From assembly GCA_958296025.1 (NCBI GenBank), contig OY282430.1:3851454-3915453 (forward strand): a stretch of DNA of 64,000 nt. The letters are read 5' to 3'. Within the stretch, counting starts at the first letter, position 1. The number at the start of each line of letters is the position of its first letter. The notes under the pieces were generated by a model. The model searched no databases. It was not told the origin of the DNA and saw nothing but the letters and a program-made list of their open reading frames with translations. This stretch comes from an uncultured Pseudomonadales bacterium (lineage in GTDB: Bacteria > Pseudomonadota > Gammaproteobacteria > Pseudomonadales > Azotimanducaceae). The translations under genes and the position numbers were made by a program. This document shows, piece after piece, positions 17,672-28,573 of this stretch.

Positions 17672-17846
17672 CATGGGCCTCCTTGATTGACTGTGGTGAA
17701 GCCAATCGCGCCATTTCCAAGGCTCAAGCCCAAATACCCACCCAAGTAAATGGAGCAATAACTACCGATAGCCGGTAGTCAACCACCAGTCATGTATTGT
17801 GTCAATGGTCCCCCCTAATCCCCGCTTAAGAAATCGTTGAAGTGCT

Positions 17847-18665
17847 TTGAAAGGCGCACCGTGCATGGTTTTTTCCGGCAAAATGCCGGTTGAACAAAAA
17901 CACCCTGCAGGTGCGCCGACGGCAAGCACAGCACCCCGCCCGCTGAAAGTTAAGCACGAGTTCACGGACGTTCGTCTGACCGGCTTCGGGGGCTGTTCCG
18001 CCTTGGCCTTGACGGTGGAGCGGCTGGGTCTTTTCAGGGACTTGTCGGAGGGCGTGTCGGTCAAGGTTGGCGGCGCAGGGCGTCGAACGGCGAGTCGCGT
18101 TGGGCGCTGGGGGCGGATCCGGCGGCGCGTCGGCTGCTGGGGCTGCGCCATGCGCCGTCGGGCCGGCGGATGGGGGAGTTTTTGGCGAAGGGCTCCAAGG
18201 CGGACCTGGACGGGTTGCTGGAGGCGGCCCGGCGCTCTTGGCGGGTCGGGTCGCTCCAGCCGTCATTGAGCATGAGGTTGCGGCGAGGGGCTGGGTTCCG
18301 GTGTTCGTGGACGACACGGAGATTGAGCTGGGCGGGGAGTTGTTCGAGGGGGCGGGGCGCAGCTGGGGGGCGGAGCGGGCCTTGGCGCTGCACGGCGTGT
18401 TCGTTGGCGAGCTGTGGGCGTCTGGGCGACTGCATCCAAGCGGGGTCCACGCGGGCGCACGGCTGGCGGGAGCAAATGGAGTCGGACATGGCCCCTCTGC
18501 TGCCCGAAGGGCCTAGCGGAGTTGGCCCTGATCGACCAGCAAGCGAGGGGCGTTGTCTTTGCGGCTCTTTTCTGTCTTTGGAGCGCGTGCTGCTGCGTCA
18601 CCGCGGCTTGGACCTCGCCCGTTTCGAGGACGAGCGGCACCATTCGCAGCGCGTGGACCTATAGG
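17847..18665 (+). pseudogene. degenerate IS1380-type transposase
   Basis: Pieces of one transposase are spread over different plus-strand frames: KVKHEFTDVRLTGFGGCSAL, then MGEFLAKGSKADLDGLLEA, then GWVPVFVDDTEIELGGELFE with LALHGVFVGELWASGRLHPS, then HGWREQMESDMAPLLPEG. The order and the DDTEIE block fit IS1380-type DDE transposases. At least three frameshifts separate the pieces, so no active enzyme can be made. I could not define terminal inverted repeats. A small perfect hairpin (actaccg / cggtagt) at 17761-17779 lies just to the left. Confidence 0.7.
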
Positions 18666-18777
18666 TTCGCGCCGCGGCATATGACGATGGCCATATATAC
18701 GGCCATCGAGAGACAATGGTAGTCTCGCCGCACTTGCGGCACCCGAATGGTTTCCGGCTGGCTGAGGAGGGAAAACC

Positions 18778-20118
18778 ATAAACGCAATTTCCTTGCTGCC
18801 CACGGCCGTAGTCGTCGCGGTCGCAATCGGTACGCGGCGGCCTCTTCATGCGTTGTTCGCCGGTGTGCTGGTCGGTCACCTGATGCTTGCCGGCGCTGGT
18901 TTCTTCGGTTCCTTCACCGACGGCGCCTTGGATATCATGCAGGAGGAGATCACCGGCTGGATAACGATCACCGCGGGCATGTTCGGCAGCCTCATCGCAC
19001 TGCTGATGCGAGGCAACGCCGTTTCGGCCTTCGGCACCAGCATGGGGCCTAGAATGAAAAGCCGCGCCCATGCAGTCATCATGACTTGGCTGATGGGCAT
19101 CGTCATCTTCATAGACGACTATCTGAACGCCATGATGGTTGGCTCCAGCGTGAAGTCGATCACCGACCGTTTCAAGGTTTCCCGGGAAATGCTGGCCTAT
19201 GTTGTGGATTCAACCGCGGCGCCGGTTTGCATTTTGATTCCGATCACTTCCTGGGGGCTTGTGGTGATGGGCTTGCTGGAAACCAACAATGCAGCGCCGG
19301 CGGGGGGCGGTTTCATAGCCTACTTGGAAGCCATCCCCTACATGTTTTACGCATGGGCTACGGTGTTGATGGTGCCGTTGGTGGGCATGCGGGCGATTCC
19401 CCTCATCGGCCCGATGCGGTCTTTTGAGATGCGGGCGGAACGAGGTGAGGAGCGGCCCCCCGAACCCGGCATCGAACTCAGCCAGCCTTCCGGGGATGAG
19501 GGCCGGCTGCACAACTTCCTGGTTCCCATCGGCGCACTGGTGTTTTCGTTCTGGCTGTTTGCCGAAGGCCTTGAGGTCGATATCCTGCAAAGCATGGTGG
19601 CCACGGTGCTGTTCACCGCTGTGTTCTATGTTGCGCAAGGCGTCATGAAGTGGGACGAAGCGGTTGCAGCCATCAAGGATGGGTTCATCTTCATGATACC
19701 TCTGCTGGTGCTGATCGCCGTAACCTTCATGCTGCGGGACATCAACGAACAACTGCAACTGGCGGAGTACGTCATTCAGACCGTCACGCCCATCATGACG
19801 CCGCAATGGATGCCCGCCGTTGTCTTCCTCGCCCTTTCCTTGGTGACCTTCACGGCGGCGACCTTTTGGGGCGTCATCGCCATCTCGCTGCCCATCGTGG
19901 TGCCGCTGGCGATGGCGATGGAAGTGCCTTTGCCGATCGTGATCGGCGCGGTGGTGTCCGCCGGCGCATTCGGCAGCCACGCCTGCTTCTACGCGGACGC
20001 CACCATTCTGTCGGCCAGGGCGAGCGGCTGCGACCCGATGGACCATGCATTCTCGCAATTTCCCTATGCGCTGATTGCGGCCTTTATAGCCACGGCGTGC
20101 TTTTTCGCCTTTGCCTGA
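18778..20118 (+). CDS. Na+/H+ antiporter, NhaC family
   Basis: A ~446-aa integral membrane protein with many hydrophobic segments and the NhaC-type block MGIVIFIDDYLNAMMVGSSV (acidic DD in a membrane helix), VDSTAAPVCILIPITSWG and FGSHACFYADATILSA. It probably exchanges Na+ for H+ at the inner membrane. The expected start is odd: GGAGGG is followed six bases later by ATA (18778), in frame with INAISLLPTAVVVAVAI; the first standard start is TTG 18793, 25 bases from the ribosome site. Either ATA initiates or an ATG has mutated. A Glu/Pro-rich loop lies near residues 215-240. Confidence 0.85.
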   Translation: MNAISLLPTAVVVAVAIGTRRPLHALFAGVLVGHLMLAGAGFFGSFTDGALDIMQEEITGWITITAGMFGSLIALLMRGNAVSAFGTSMGPRMKSRAHAVIMTWLMGIVIFIDDYLNAMMVGSSVKSITDRFKVSREMLAYVVDSTAAPVCILIPITSWGLVVMGLLETNNAAPAGGGFIAYLEAIPYMFYAWATVLMVPLVGMRAIPLIGPMRSFEMRAERGEERPPEPGIELSQPSGDEGRLHNFLVPIGALVFSFWLFAEGLEVDILQSMVATVLFTAVFYVAQGVMKWDEAVAAIKDGFIFMIPLLVLIAVTFMLRDINEQLQLAEYVIQTVTPIMTPQWMPAVVFLALSLVTFTAATFWGVIAISLPIVVPLAMAMEVPLPIVIGAVVSAGAFGSHACFYADATILSARASGCDPMDHAFSQFPYALIAAFIATACFFAFA

Positions 20119-20182
20119 AGGCGTTGGGGACGTAAAGCGTAGATTCGCCGCAGGCGTCGCGGCCCTTGGTGCAATGTGCGGG

Positions 20183-20773
20183 CTAGTGCCGCAGCGTATC
20201 GATAAACAGGGAGAACAGCTCCGCTTGGGAGGAGACGCCCAGCTTGGCATACACGCTCTGCCGGTGAATTCTTGCCGTGCCTGGGGCGATGCCCATCACC
20301 GCGGCAGTGGACTTGGTTGAATGCCCCCGTAGCATCAGCATCACAAGCTGCCGCTCCCGCTTGGTCAAAACGTCTGACGCGAAGTGCTCCAAGGTGTGCC
20401 GCACCTTCTGGTTGACCGAGGCGGCTTCGCCTTGCAGCAGCCGGGCCTTGCCCAGCGCCGTCCAGTAGGAGATGGCCGTGGCGCGAACGACTGGTTCAAT
20501 GCGCCTGAGCCGGGAGATGTCCTCCGCAGTGAAGGCGCCGCTGTCCGCAGCCCGGCCGTGGGAGAGCACTAGCATGGCGCCGTCGCCCAAGGCGATGAAG
20601 TAGCAAACTTCGTCGATGAGCCCCGTGCGCACATAATGGGACTTGTAGTATTCAGACTGCGTGAACTCGTCGGGCGCTATGTCTTGGAAGGGGTAAACGC
20701 CGGGTGGAGCACCCCCCATGAACGCATGATAGACCGGATCCAATAGATAGGTTCCCGCCAAATACTGATCCAC
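20183..20773 (-). pseudogene. LuxR-type regulator, N-terminally truncated
   Basis: The C-terminal part is a good LuxR/GerE helix-turn-helix: LTKRERQLVMLMLRGHSTKS followed by AAVMGIAPGTARIHRQSVYA and KLGVSSQAEL. The upstream sensory part (DQYLAGTYLLDPVYHAF...) matches a family in which about 60 more residues should precede. In the same frame homology continues back to about 20870 (VIYRPNAPPIYLFDD), where it runs into the truncated TonB receptor without a start codon. The only start is GTG 20773 with no ribosome site. It is probably a deletion product, though a shortened regulator from GTG cannot be excluded. Confidence 0.65.
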
Positions 20774-20804
20774 GTTTATCCCGTGGCGCTTCGGTTGGTG
20801 GTCG

Positions 20805-21616
20805 TCAAACAGGTAGATCGGCGGTGCGTTGGGCCGATAGATGACGGCGACGGTGCTTGTAGATGGTGGGGGTGTTGTCCATGTTGGCGCCGTGCAGGTT
20901 CAGGTACAGATAGGCTTCGGCGCTTAGGTCGATGTCTAGCTGCAGGCGGTAGGCTTCAATGTTGGCGGAGGCCGCCTTGCCGCCGCGAATTTGGTCCACC
21001 TGATAGCCGTTGTTTTGATCGTGCAGGAAGGAAACCCGGCCGCGCACGGTATCCGAAAGCGAGCCGCCGCCGGCACCTTCAAACTTGATGCGGTCATAGC
21101 TGCCGATGGTGGCCTCGCCATAGGCTTCAAACTCCGCGCTGGGCTTGCGGGTGATGAAGTGGGCCAAGCCGGCGGTGTTGTTGCGGCCGTAGAGGGTGCC
21201 TTGCGGGCCGTGCGCAGCACCTCCACCCGCTCGATGTCGAACAGCAAGGAGCCTTGGCCGGGCAAAGTGCCCAGAAACACCTCATCGACATACATGGCCA
21301 CCGGGCTTTCGGCGGTGTCGGTGAAGGAGTTGACCCCGACCCCGCGAATCGACAGACCCGGAGTGGTGCCTTCGCCCAAGGGCGCGGCGTAACTGAAGTT
21401 GGGAGTTTGGGCGGTGATGCCGGCCACGTTGTCCATCCCCAGCTCCTTGAATTGGGCACCGGTGATGGCCGTCACCGAACTGCCCACATCCTGGATGTTC
21501 TGCTCGCGCTTTTGCGCGATGACCACCACCTCTTCAATGATGGTCGAAGATTGGGGCGCACCGCACAGCAACAGCGCCGCCAAGCCTAACCCTAGCCGCG
21601 TTACCTGGTTGCTCAT
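20805..21616 (-). pseudogene. TonB-dependent receptor fragment (plug domain), frameshifted and truncated
   Basis: The start at 21616 has GGAGG seven bases upstream and a signal peptide (RLGLGLAALLLCG). The TonB box and plug follow (IIEEVVVIAQKREQNIQDVG, LSIRGVGVNSFTDTAESPV, GSLLFDIERVEVLR). A two-base insertion near 21210 breaks the frame at the conserved RGPQGTLYGRNNTAG motif. The barrel starts in the new frame (AHFITRKPSAEFEAYGEATI) and ends after ~80 residues near NMDNTPT, where it runs into the LuxR remnant. About two thirds of a normal receptor is gone. Confidence 0.85.
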
Positions 21617-21675
21617 CTCGATTCCTCCCTTAACATGGTTTTGATGACCTCTCCCTGACCGCAACGGCTTGGCGA

Positions 21676-22668
21676 TCAGTCCTTGATTCGCAATAGGCAC
21701 TTGCCGGAGAGCTTTCTGGATTCAAGCGCGGCGAACATTTCCCGGCACTGCTCGAAAGGAAACACTTGGGCGATGGGCACCGCCAGCTTGCCGCTGGCTA
21801 AGCGCTCCAGGCAGTATTGGGTGCCCCGCGTCCAGTGCGCGGTGCCTTCGCAGACGTCCAGCTCGAACCCGGCGAAGGAGGTGGAGCGTTCATACAGCTT
21901 GTCCCGCAAATCGCGCACGGCACCCTCGGGCCAGCCCTGGGTTTCGCCGATGTTCACCACGCGGCCGTAGAGCGCCAAGGCGTCGAAACTCCGCCAAAGA
22001 GTTTCGCCGCCGAGCGAATCCACCACCAGATCGACCCCTGCGCCGTTGGTGTGCGCCATCACCTCCTGCACGAAATCGCATTGGCTGCGGTCGATGACCA
22101 ATTCGGCACCCAAGTTCAGCGCTTGCGCCATCTTGTGCGGCGAATAGGTGGTGCCGATGACCTTGGCGCCGGCCTCCACGGCCATCTGCGTGACCATCAG
22201 GCCCACGCCGCCGGAGACGGGATGCACCAGCACCCGGTGGCCGGTCCTTAGGTTGAAGGCGCTGAACAGCAGGTGGTAGGCCGTGCGGGCCACCACAAAA
22301 AAAGCCGCCGCCTGGTCGAAAGGAACCTGGTCGGCCAGTTTGATGACCCGCGTTGCCGGGGCGATGGCGTATTCCGCGAACCCGCCCCGGTCCAAATTGC
22401 TGGCCGCCACCCGGTCGCCGGGCTTGATGTCGGCTACGCCGGCACCAACGTCCGCGACGACGCCGGCGAACTCCTCGCCCATGATGAGCGGAAAGCGCAA
22501 ATGAGAAATATTGGGATAGTGGCCACGGCGGATTTGGGTGTCCCCCCAGTTCAGGGCGGCGAAGTGGTTCTGCACCAACACTTCGCCGGGGCCAGGGCGG
22601 GGCATCGGCACCTCGCTCAATTCCGTTTGCGCTTCCTCGCCGGGGGTGTGCAGAATGTGTGCCCGCAT
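21676..22668 (-). CDS. zinc-free MDR-type alcohol dehydrogenase / quinone oxidoreductase
   Basis: The 330-aa product belongs to the medium-chain dehydrogenase/reductase superfamily. The N-terminal GroES-like domain has GPGEVLVQNHFAALNWGDTQ and PLIMGEEFAGVVADVGAGV. The Rossmann domain has VHPVSGGVGLMVTQMAVEAG (NAD(P)H binding) and the quinone-reductase-like VDLVVDSLGGETL. I see none of the catalytic-zinc Cys/His pattern, so it fits NADPH quinone or enone reductases. The start MRAHILHTPG at 22668 fits the family. It is divergent from trpE. Substrate unknown. Confidence 0.88.
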   Translation of the reverse strand: MRAHILHTPGEEAQTELSEVPMPRPGPGEVLVQNHFAALNWGDTQIRRGHYPNISHLRFPLIMGEEFAGVVADVGAGVADIKPGDRVAASNLDRGGFAEYAIAPATRVIKLADQVPFDQAAAFFVVARTAYHLLFSAFNLRTGHRVLVHPVSGGVGLMVTQMAVEAGAKVIGTTYSPHKMAQALNLGAELVIDRSQCDFVQEVMAHTNGAGVDLVVDSLGGETLWRSFDALALYGRVVNIGETQGWPEGAVRDLRDKLYERSTSFAGFELDVCEGTAHWTRGTQYCLERLASGKLAVPIAQVFPFEQCREMFAALESRKLSGKCLLRIKD

Positions 22669-22993
22669 TAGTCCTGCGCCCGTTTCGCCTTGGCCTGCTC
22701 TGCAAACTAGCAATCCCGGAATGGGCCGTCCATATGGCAAACGCCATAGGTGAGGGCGCGGCGAGCGCAGTTTGCGCCGGGGGGTTTCCGGAAAATTGCA
22801 GTCAACTGATTGAAGTCAAAGGCATTTCTTCGGTGGACAAACGGCTTGGTGCAAATCCGGGCTGACAGTCCGGCACCGTGCATTGAATCCTTGCAAATCC
22901 TCGCTTAACCTACCGCAACAATCCAAAAACGACCGCTCGGCTACGCATTCCGGCAGCCTTTGGCGCCTTCGTTTGCGATCAAGAGAGCTTTCC
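22669..22993. other. spacer between oxidoreductase and trpE
   Basis: 325 bases between divergent genes, so both promoters should lie here. I saw no leader peptide with tandem Trp codons before trpE and no convincing attenuator hairpin with a T-run. No gene is recognised. Confidence 0.5.
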
Positions 22994-24484
22994 ATGATCG
23001 CCCATCAACCGGCCGCCTTGGCCGCCGACGGATACAATCGGGTTCCGGTGACGATGCGGTTCCTCGCCGACTTGGACACGCCGCTTTCCGCCTACCTGAA
23101 ACTCGCCAGGCAACCTTGGTCCTACCTGCTCGAATCCGCCCAAGGGGGGGAGACCTGGGGGCGCTACTCCATCATCGGGCTGCCCTGCCGCACGGTGCTC
23201 AAGGTCTTTGGGCACCGCATTGAGGTGACCACCGACGGGCAGCTGGTGGAGGCGGCCGAAGTCGAGGACCCTCTGGCCTTTGTCGAGGCGTTTCAGGGCC
23301 GCTATCGCGTGGCGCCGGCACCCGGTCTGCCGCGCTTCTTCGGCGGCTTAGTGGGCTATTTCGGCTACGACTGCGTACGCTATGTGGAGCGCAAGCTCAG
23401 GGACAGCGCCCCGCCAGACCCTGTCGGCACGCCAGACATCCTGCTGATGGTCTCCGAGGACATCGTCATTTTCGACAATCTGCAGGCCTCCATGCAGCTC
23501 ATCAGCTTGGTGGACCCAAACGAGCCAGGCGCTCAACAACGGGGACGGGAACGGCTTCAGGCCCTAGCCGAAAAGCTGGGCGGCGCCGTGCCGCCGATTG
23601 TTGACAGCGGGGGCGGGCAGCCCGTGGCGGAGGGCGACTTTGTCTCCGAGTTCGGCGAAGCCGAGTTCAAGGCGGCGGTGCAGCGCATCCGCGAGTACAC
23701 CCGGGCCGGGGATGTCATGCAGGTGGTGCTGGCGCAGCGCCTGTCCATTCCCTTCGCCGCGGACCCGATCAATCTGTACCGCGCCCTGCGCCACCTCAAT
23801 CCCTCCCCCTACATGTACTTCATGAACCTTGAAGATTTTCAGATCGTCAGCTCCTCGCCGGAAATCCTGGCCCGCTTGGACGACGGCCTCATCATCAACC
23901 GGCCGTTGGCCGGCACACGCCGCCGGGGACGCACCCCGGAAGAGGATTTGGCGATGGAGGAGGAGCTGCGCAACGACCCCAAGGAAATCGCCGAGCACCT
24001 GATGCTCATCGACTTGGGGCGCAACGACCTGGGCCGGGTGGCGGAAGTCGGCTCCGTGCGGGTGACGGAGAAATTCGCCGTGGAGCGCTACTCCCATGTC
24101 ATGCATCTTTCCAGCAACGTCATCGGGCGGCTGAAAGCCGGCTGCACGGCCATGGACCTGCTGCGAGCGACCTTGCCGGTGGGCACTCTTTCCGGGGCGC
24201 CGAAGATTCGCGCCATGCAGATCATCGACGAACTCGAGCCGGTCAAGCGCGGCATCTACGGCGGTGCGGTGGGCTATCTGGGCTGGAACGGCAACATGGA
24301 CATGGCCATCGCCATCCGCACCGCGGTCATTAAGGACGACAAGCTGTACATCGAGGCCGGCGGTGGCATCGTGGCGGACTCCTCGCCACGGCTTGAGTGG
24401 AAGGAGAGCATGAACAAGGGCCGCGCCATCTTCCGCGCCGCAGCCATGGCCGGGGCCGGCCTTAAGGAACTGGGTTTGGGCTGA
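22994..24484 (+). CDS. trpE: anthranilate synthase component I
   Basis: The 496-aa product, with TrpG, converts chorismate to anthranilate, the first step of tryptophan synthesis. The start MIAHQPAAL at 22994 fits the family. The feedback-inhibition motif [19 protein letters not shown] is present near residues 47-65. The chorismate-binding domain has [32 protein letters not shown] and [19 protein letters not shown]. Length is normal. trpG follows 20 bases later. A decayed partial copy lies at 14071-14790. Confidence 0.97.
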   Translation: MIAHQPAALAADGYNRVPVTMRFLADLDTPLSAYLKLARQPWSYLLESAQGGETWGRYSIIGLPCRTVLKVFGHRIEVTTDGQLVEAAEVEDPLAFVEAFQGRYRVAPAPGLPRFFGGLVGYFGYDCVRYVERKLRDSAPPDPVGTPDILLMVSEDIVIFDNLQASMQLISLVDPNEPGAQQRGRERLQALAEKLGGAVPPIVDSGGGQPVAEGDFVSEFGEAEFKAAVQRIREYTRAGDVMQVVLAQRLSIPFAADPINLYRALRHLNPSPYMYFMNLEDFQIVSSSPEILARLDDGLIINRPLAGTRRRGRTPEEDLAMEEELRNDPKEIAEHLMLIDLGRNDLGRVAEVGSVRVTEKFAVERYSHVMHLSSNVIGRLKAGCTAMDLLRATLPVGTLSGAPKIRAMQIIDELEPVKRGIYGGAVGYLGWNGNMDMAIAIRTAVIKDDKLYIEAGGGIVADSSPRLEWKESMNKGRAIFRAAAMAGAGLKELGLG

Positions 24485-24504
24485 GCTTTCAAGGGGCCGC
24501 CGCC

Positions 24505-25104
24505 ATGCTGCTGATGATCGACAACTACGATTCCTTCACCTACAACCTCGTGCAGTACCTCGGCGAACTGGGCGCCGAAGTGCTGGTGCGCCGCAACGAC
24601 GAAATCGGCGTGCCGGAAATCAAAGCGCTGAACCCCGCCGGCATTGTGCTCTCCCCAGGCCCCTGCACACCCAACGAAGCCGGCGTTTGCTTGGATGTGG
24701 TGGGCGCTTTCGGGCCAAGCATCCCGTTGCTCGGCGTCTGCCTCGGCCATCAATGCATCGGCCAAGCCTTCGGCGGCGCGGTGGTGCGGGCCGCCCAAGT
24801 CATGCACGGCAAAACCTCCATGATCCACCACCAAGGGGCGGGCCTGTTCGACGGTTTGCCGAATCCCTTCCAGGCGACGCGCTATCATTCGCTGGTGGTG
24901 GACCAAGGCCGCCTGCCGGACTGCTTGGAAATGACGGCTTGGACCGAACGCGAAGGAAAGGCGTATGAAGTGATGGGCTGCCGCCATCGCCAACTTCCCA
25001 TTCAGGGGGTGCAGTTCCATCCAGAGTCCATCTTCACGGAGACGGGGCACGACATCCTGCGCAACTTTCTGGATTCCTTGAATGGAGGAAGGAACGTTGA
25101 ATGA
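24505..25104 (+). CDS. trpG: anthranilate synthase component II (glutamine amidotransferase)
   Basis: The 199-aa class I amidotransferase supplies ammonia to TrpE. The catalytic triad is visible: Cys79 in [15 protein letters not shown], and His172 and Glu174 in [10 protein letters not shown]. The N-terminus [20 protein letters not shown] is typical. In many bacteria the same subunit also serves PabB. It overlaps nothing; trpD starts 113 bases later, an unusually long gap for this operon, with no signal I recognise. Confidence 0.97.
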   Translation: MLLMIDNYDSFTYNLVQYLGELGAEVLVRRNDEIGVPEIKALNPAGIVLSPGPCTPNEAGVCLDVVGAFGPSIPLLGVCLGHQCIGQAFGGAVVRAAQVMHGKTSMIHHQGAGLFDGLPNPFQATRYHSLVVDQGRLPDCLEMTAWTEREGKAYEVMGCRHRQLPIQGVQFHPESIFTETGHDILRNFLDSLNGGRNVE

Positions 25105-25217
25105 GCCAAGAGTGCGATCCAGCCTGTACCTCTGGCCAGCCTTGGGCAGCGCCGCCGGCCTTGGCCGTTGCTCCAGTTCCATTGACCTGATCTTGGGCGT
25201 GGGCAAAGGAAACCCGG

Positions 25218-26243
25218 ATGGACATTAAGGTCGCATTGGCCCAGCTGGCGGAAGGCCGGCATCTCAGCCAAACCGAAGCCAGCTCGGTGTTTCGCCAAGT
25301 GATGTCCGGCGAGGCGACGCCGGCGCAAATCGGCGCCCTGCTCATGGCCTTGCGCATGAAGGGGGAGACGCCGGAGGAAATTGCCGGCGCCGCTGCGACC
25401 ATGCGCCAACTCTCCACCCGGGTGGAGGCGCCGGCGGACCATCTGGTGGACACTTGCGGCACCGGTGGCAGCGGCGCCAAGCTGTTCAACATCTCCACGG
25501 CAGCGGCCTTCATCGCCGCCGCCGCCGGGGCTCGGGTGGCCAAGCACGGCAACCGCAGCGGCACCGGTCCCAGCGGCAGCGCCGACGTTTTGGAGGCCGC
25601 CGGCGTCAACCTGGCGCTTTCCTCTGACCAAATCGCCCAATGCATTCGCGCAGTGGGGGTGGGCTTCATGTTCGCCCCAAGGCACCACAGCGCCATGCGC
25701 CACGCCGCCCCAGTGCGGCACGAACTCGCCCTGCGCACGATGATGAACCTGCTCGGCCCACTCACCAATCCGGCCGGGGCCAAGCGGCAAGTGATCGGCG
25801 TGTTCGATCCCGCTTGGCTACGGTCCTTGGCGGAGGTGGCGCAACTGCTGGGCAGCGAGCATGTGCTGGTGGTGCATGGCGGCGGCTTGGATGAGTGCAT
25901 CCTTAGCGGCCCCACTCAGGTCTGCGAACTCAAGGATGGGCGAATCAACCAGTACGAGATTGAACCGGGGGACTTCGGCCTAGCCCAGCGGGACGCCGTC
26001 GGGCTCCGGGCGGACTCGGTGGCGGCCAGCCTGGCCTTGGTGCGTCAGTCTTTGACTCAAGCGGATTCCGCTGCCGCCGACATCGCCGCCCTAAACGCCG
26101 GCGCCGCCATCTACGCTTCGGGGGTGGCCTTGAGCTTCACCGCCGGCGTGACGATGGCCCAAGACGCCATCGCATCCGGCTTGGCCAAAGAGCGGATGGA
26201 TGAACTCGTCAGGGTCACGCGAATGATGCGCGAGCTGGCCTGA
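25218..26243 (+). CDS. trpD: anthranilate phosphoribosyltransferase
   Basis: The 341-aa product transfers phosphoribose from PRPP to anthranilate. Motifs: VDTCGTGGSGAKLFNISTAA (PRPP loop), AKHGNRSGTGPSGSADVLEA, MFAPRHHSAMRHAAPVRHEL and the metal-binding acidic GGGLDE. The start ATG at 25218 follows AAAGGAAA. Length is normal. A fragment of its C-terminal third survives in the mosaic pseudogene at ~14800-14965. Confidence 0.97.
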   Translation: MDIKVALAQLAEGRHLSQTEASSVFRQVMSGEATPAQIGALLMALRMKGETPEEIAGAAATMRQLSTRVEAPADHLVDTCGTGGSGAKLFNISTAAAFIAAAAGARVAKHGNRSGTGPSGSADVLEAAGVNLALSSDQIAQCIRAVGVGFMFAPRHHSAMRHAAPVRHELALRTMMNLLGPLTNPAGAKRQVIGVFDPAWLRSLAEVAQLLGSEHVLVVHGGGLDECILSGPTQVCELKDGRINQYEIEPGDFGLAQRDAVGLRADSVAASLALVRQSLTQADSAAADIAALNAGAAIYASGVALSFTAGVTMAQDAIASGLAKERMDELVRVTRMMRELA

Positions 26244-26429
26244 GCCGGGACCAGGTGGCGTTGTGCCGAACCTAATTAACCGGCTGTGCCTTGGCATGAA
26301 GTTGGCCCATTTGCCAAGCTTGGCAGCGCTGCGGAAAGCGCCGGCGAACCTGCCGGGCGCGGCGCAGCCGGGCGCATGATCAGGCCGATGCGGATTGACG
26401 CTGACCACACGGCTGACTGAAGTGCCCAC

Positions 26430-27302
26430 ATGAGTCAACTCCAAGCCATTCTGGACCATAAGCGCCAAGAGGTGGCGCGGCGGCAAGCCCGGCGCCCCTC
26501 CCGGGATGTCGAGGCGAAAGCGGCCAAGCAGCCCCCGCCCAGAGGCTTCGTGGCGGCCTTGCAGGACAAGATCGCCGCCGGAGGGCCGGCGGTCATCGCC
26601 GAATTGAAGAGGGCCTCCCCCAGCAAGGGCTTGATCCGGGCGGACTTTGACCCACAAGCCATCGCCCGCAGCTATCAGGCCGCCGGCGCCGCCGGCCTGT
26701 CCGTGCTGACCGACGCCAAGCACTTCCAAGGCACCGACGAACACCTCCGCCAAGCCCGCGCCGCAGTCTCCCTGCCGGTGCTGCGCAAGGAGTTCATCGT
26801 TGACGCCTACCAGTTGCCGGAGTCCCGCGCCCTAGGTGCGGACTGCATCCTGCTCATCGCCAGCGCCCTCAACCCTGACGAATTGGCGGCGTTCCACCAA
26901 CAGGCGCAAGCCCTCGGTCTCGATGTCCTGATCGAGGTGCATGACGCCGACGAACTGCAAACCGCCTTGGCCCTCAACCCGCAACTGATCGGCATCAACA
27001 ACCGCAACCTCAGGACCTTCGAGACCCGCATCGACACCACCTTGGACCTGCTCGAACAGATTCCGAAAGAGGTTCTAGTCGTCACCGAAAGCGGCTTCCG
27101 CCACCACGACCAAGTGCGGCGGATGCGCTCCCAAGGCGTCAACGCCTTCCTGGTCGGCGAAGCCTTCATGCGGGCGGATGATCCGGGCGCCGCGCTGACG
27201 GCGTTGTTCGGCCACTGCGAGCACCAACGGGAAGCGCTTGGCTTCGCCGGCAGCGGCGGGAGGATGGCGAGCAAACCCCGGCGGATGGGGCGCCGCGCCT
27301 AA
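26430..27302 (+). CDS. trpC: indole-3-glycerol-phosphate synthase
   Basis: The 290-aa TIM-barrel product closes the indole ring of CdRP. Catalytic and binding motifs: [16 protein letters not shown] (Glu/Lys), [43 protein letters not shown] and [12 protein letters not shown]. It is monofunctional (no TrpF domain) and carries a ~20-residue basic C-terminal tail ([15 protein letters not shown]) beyond the usual end. A 186-base spacer separates it from trpD. Its TAA stop overlaps the gpsA stop on the other strand. Confidence 0.96.
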   Translation: MSQLQAILDHKRQEVARRQARRPSRDVEAKAAKQPPPRGFVAALQDKIAAGGPAVIAELKRASPSKGLIRADFDPQAIARSYQAAGAAGLSVLTDAKHFQGTDEHLRQARAAVSLPVLRKEFIVDAYQLPESRALGADCILLIASALNPDELAAFHQQAQALGLDVLIEVHDADELQTALALNPQLIGINNRNLRTFETRIDTTLDLLEQIPKEVLVVTESGFRHHDQVRRMRSQGVNAFLVGEAFMRADDPGAALTALFGHCEHQREALGFAGSGGRMASKPRRMGRRA

Positions 27303-28300
27303 GCGCCAATTTGCAGCATCCGACGGATGCAGGTTCCTGCGTCCAGTTGGCCATCCAAGAGGGCGCGGACCAATTGGACAAAGGGGGCGGGGATGTTCTC
27401 CGCTTGGGTGCGGGCGGCGAACATGCGCGTGGCGCGCACGCCTTCGGCGACCATAACGGTGCTGCCCAGGGCCTCGTCCAGGCTTAGCCCCTTGCCCAGC
27501 AGTTCGCCGGCGCGGCGGTTTCGGCCATAAGGGGACGTGGCGGTGACAAACAGGTCGCCGACGCCGGCTGGGCTGAAGGCCGTTTCCGGTTGGGCGCCCA
27601 AGGCCGCCAGCACATGGCAGGCTTCGGTGAAGCCAGCGGTGAACAACGCCGCCTTGAGGTTGTCCCCGCCCAGGCCCCTTGGTCCCTTGAGCCCATCGGA
27701 GAGGCCGCAGGCCAACGCGATGACGTTCTTGAAGGCACCCCAAAGCTCCACGCCCAATGGGTCCGTCGCGTGGCGCACGGCGAAGGTCGGCGTGGAGACC
27801 TGCCGGGCTAGGCGTTTCGCCAGCGCCTCGTCCACCGATGCGACCAAGGAAGTGGTCATCACCCCCGCCGCCAGTTCCGGGGCGATGGTCGGGCCGGTCA
27901 TCACCGCCAGCGAATTGTCGCGTGCGGCCGCCTCCAGCTTGGCCTGAATGGCTTCGGAGACCAGCATCTCCCCCGGCGCAAGGCCCTTGGCCAGATCGAG
28001 CAGCACCGGGGTTGGCGGCAGCAACGGCAGCAGATCGTCCACAACATCGACCACCACATGGGAGGGCAGGGCCAAGGCAATGAGGCCGGCGCCAGCGATG
28101 GCCTCCTCAAGGTCCATGGTCACCGCCAAGCCGGGCAACTCGACGCCGGGCAGGTACTTCTCGTTGACGCCGCGGTCTTGGATGCCGGCGAAGACCTCCT
28201 CCTCCACGGTCCAACCCATGACGGTTTTGCCGTGCGCCGTCCAGTTGCGCGCCAACGCGGAGCCGAAGTTGCCAAGGCCGAGTATGGCGATGCGGGCCAT
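27299..28300 (-). CDS. gpsA: glycerol-3-phosphate dehydrogenase [NAD(P)+]
   Basis: The 333-aa product makes sn-glycerol-3-phosphate for phospholipid synthesis. The N-terminal Rossmann motif is [39 protein letters not shown], the active-site Lys in [19 protein letters not shown] and the [21 protein letters not shown] motif are intact. The start ATG 28300 has AGGAGG five bases upstream. The stop overlaps that of trpC, so the two genes share a convergent end with no terminator. Confidence 0.96.
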   Translation of the reverse strand: MARIAILGLGNFGSALARNWTAHGKTVMGWTVEEEVFAGIQDRGVNEKYLPGVELPGLAVTMDLEEAIAGAGLIALALPSHVVVDVVDDLLPLLPPTPVLLDLAKGLAPGEMLVSEAIQAKLEAAARDNSLAVMTGPTIAPELAAGVMTTSLVASVDEALAKRLARQVSTPTFAVRHATDPLGVELWGAFKNVIALACGLSDGLKGPRGLGGDNLKAALFTAGFTEACHVLAALGAQPETAFSPAGVGDLFVTATSPYGRNRRAGELLGKGLSLDEALGSTVMVAEGVRATRMFAARTQAENIPAPFVQLVRALLDGQLDAGTCIRRMLQIGA

Positions 28301-28573
28301 CAAATCCTCCTGTGGGCAGCGCTATTTTAGCCGCGCTTTGGCGAACGGCTTGAACATTGGCAACGGCGGCGACCTAGCGTCGTGGCCAGCCAAACCGCGG
28401 GGCTTCGACCTGTCCTCACGGCTGCGCTCCGCACGGCCGGCCAAGGTGTTGCGGTCTTTGGCAATGGGGCCAGGTCGGATTGCGGTGGTAGGCCCCATGC
28501 ATCATCGCGCTGGCGTTCGGCTGCGGCGCACCAGTATGATGCTGACGATGGCCGTCAGCAATCAGGAGGTTGC

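Noticed and set aside
17761..17779. Terminal inverted repeat of the IS1380-type remnant
   Set aside because: The small perfect hairpin has no matching partner found at the right end of the remnant.
22740..22993. Trp attenuator before trpE
   Set aside because: No short leader frame with tandem Trp codons and no terminator hairpin with T-run.
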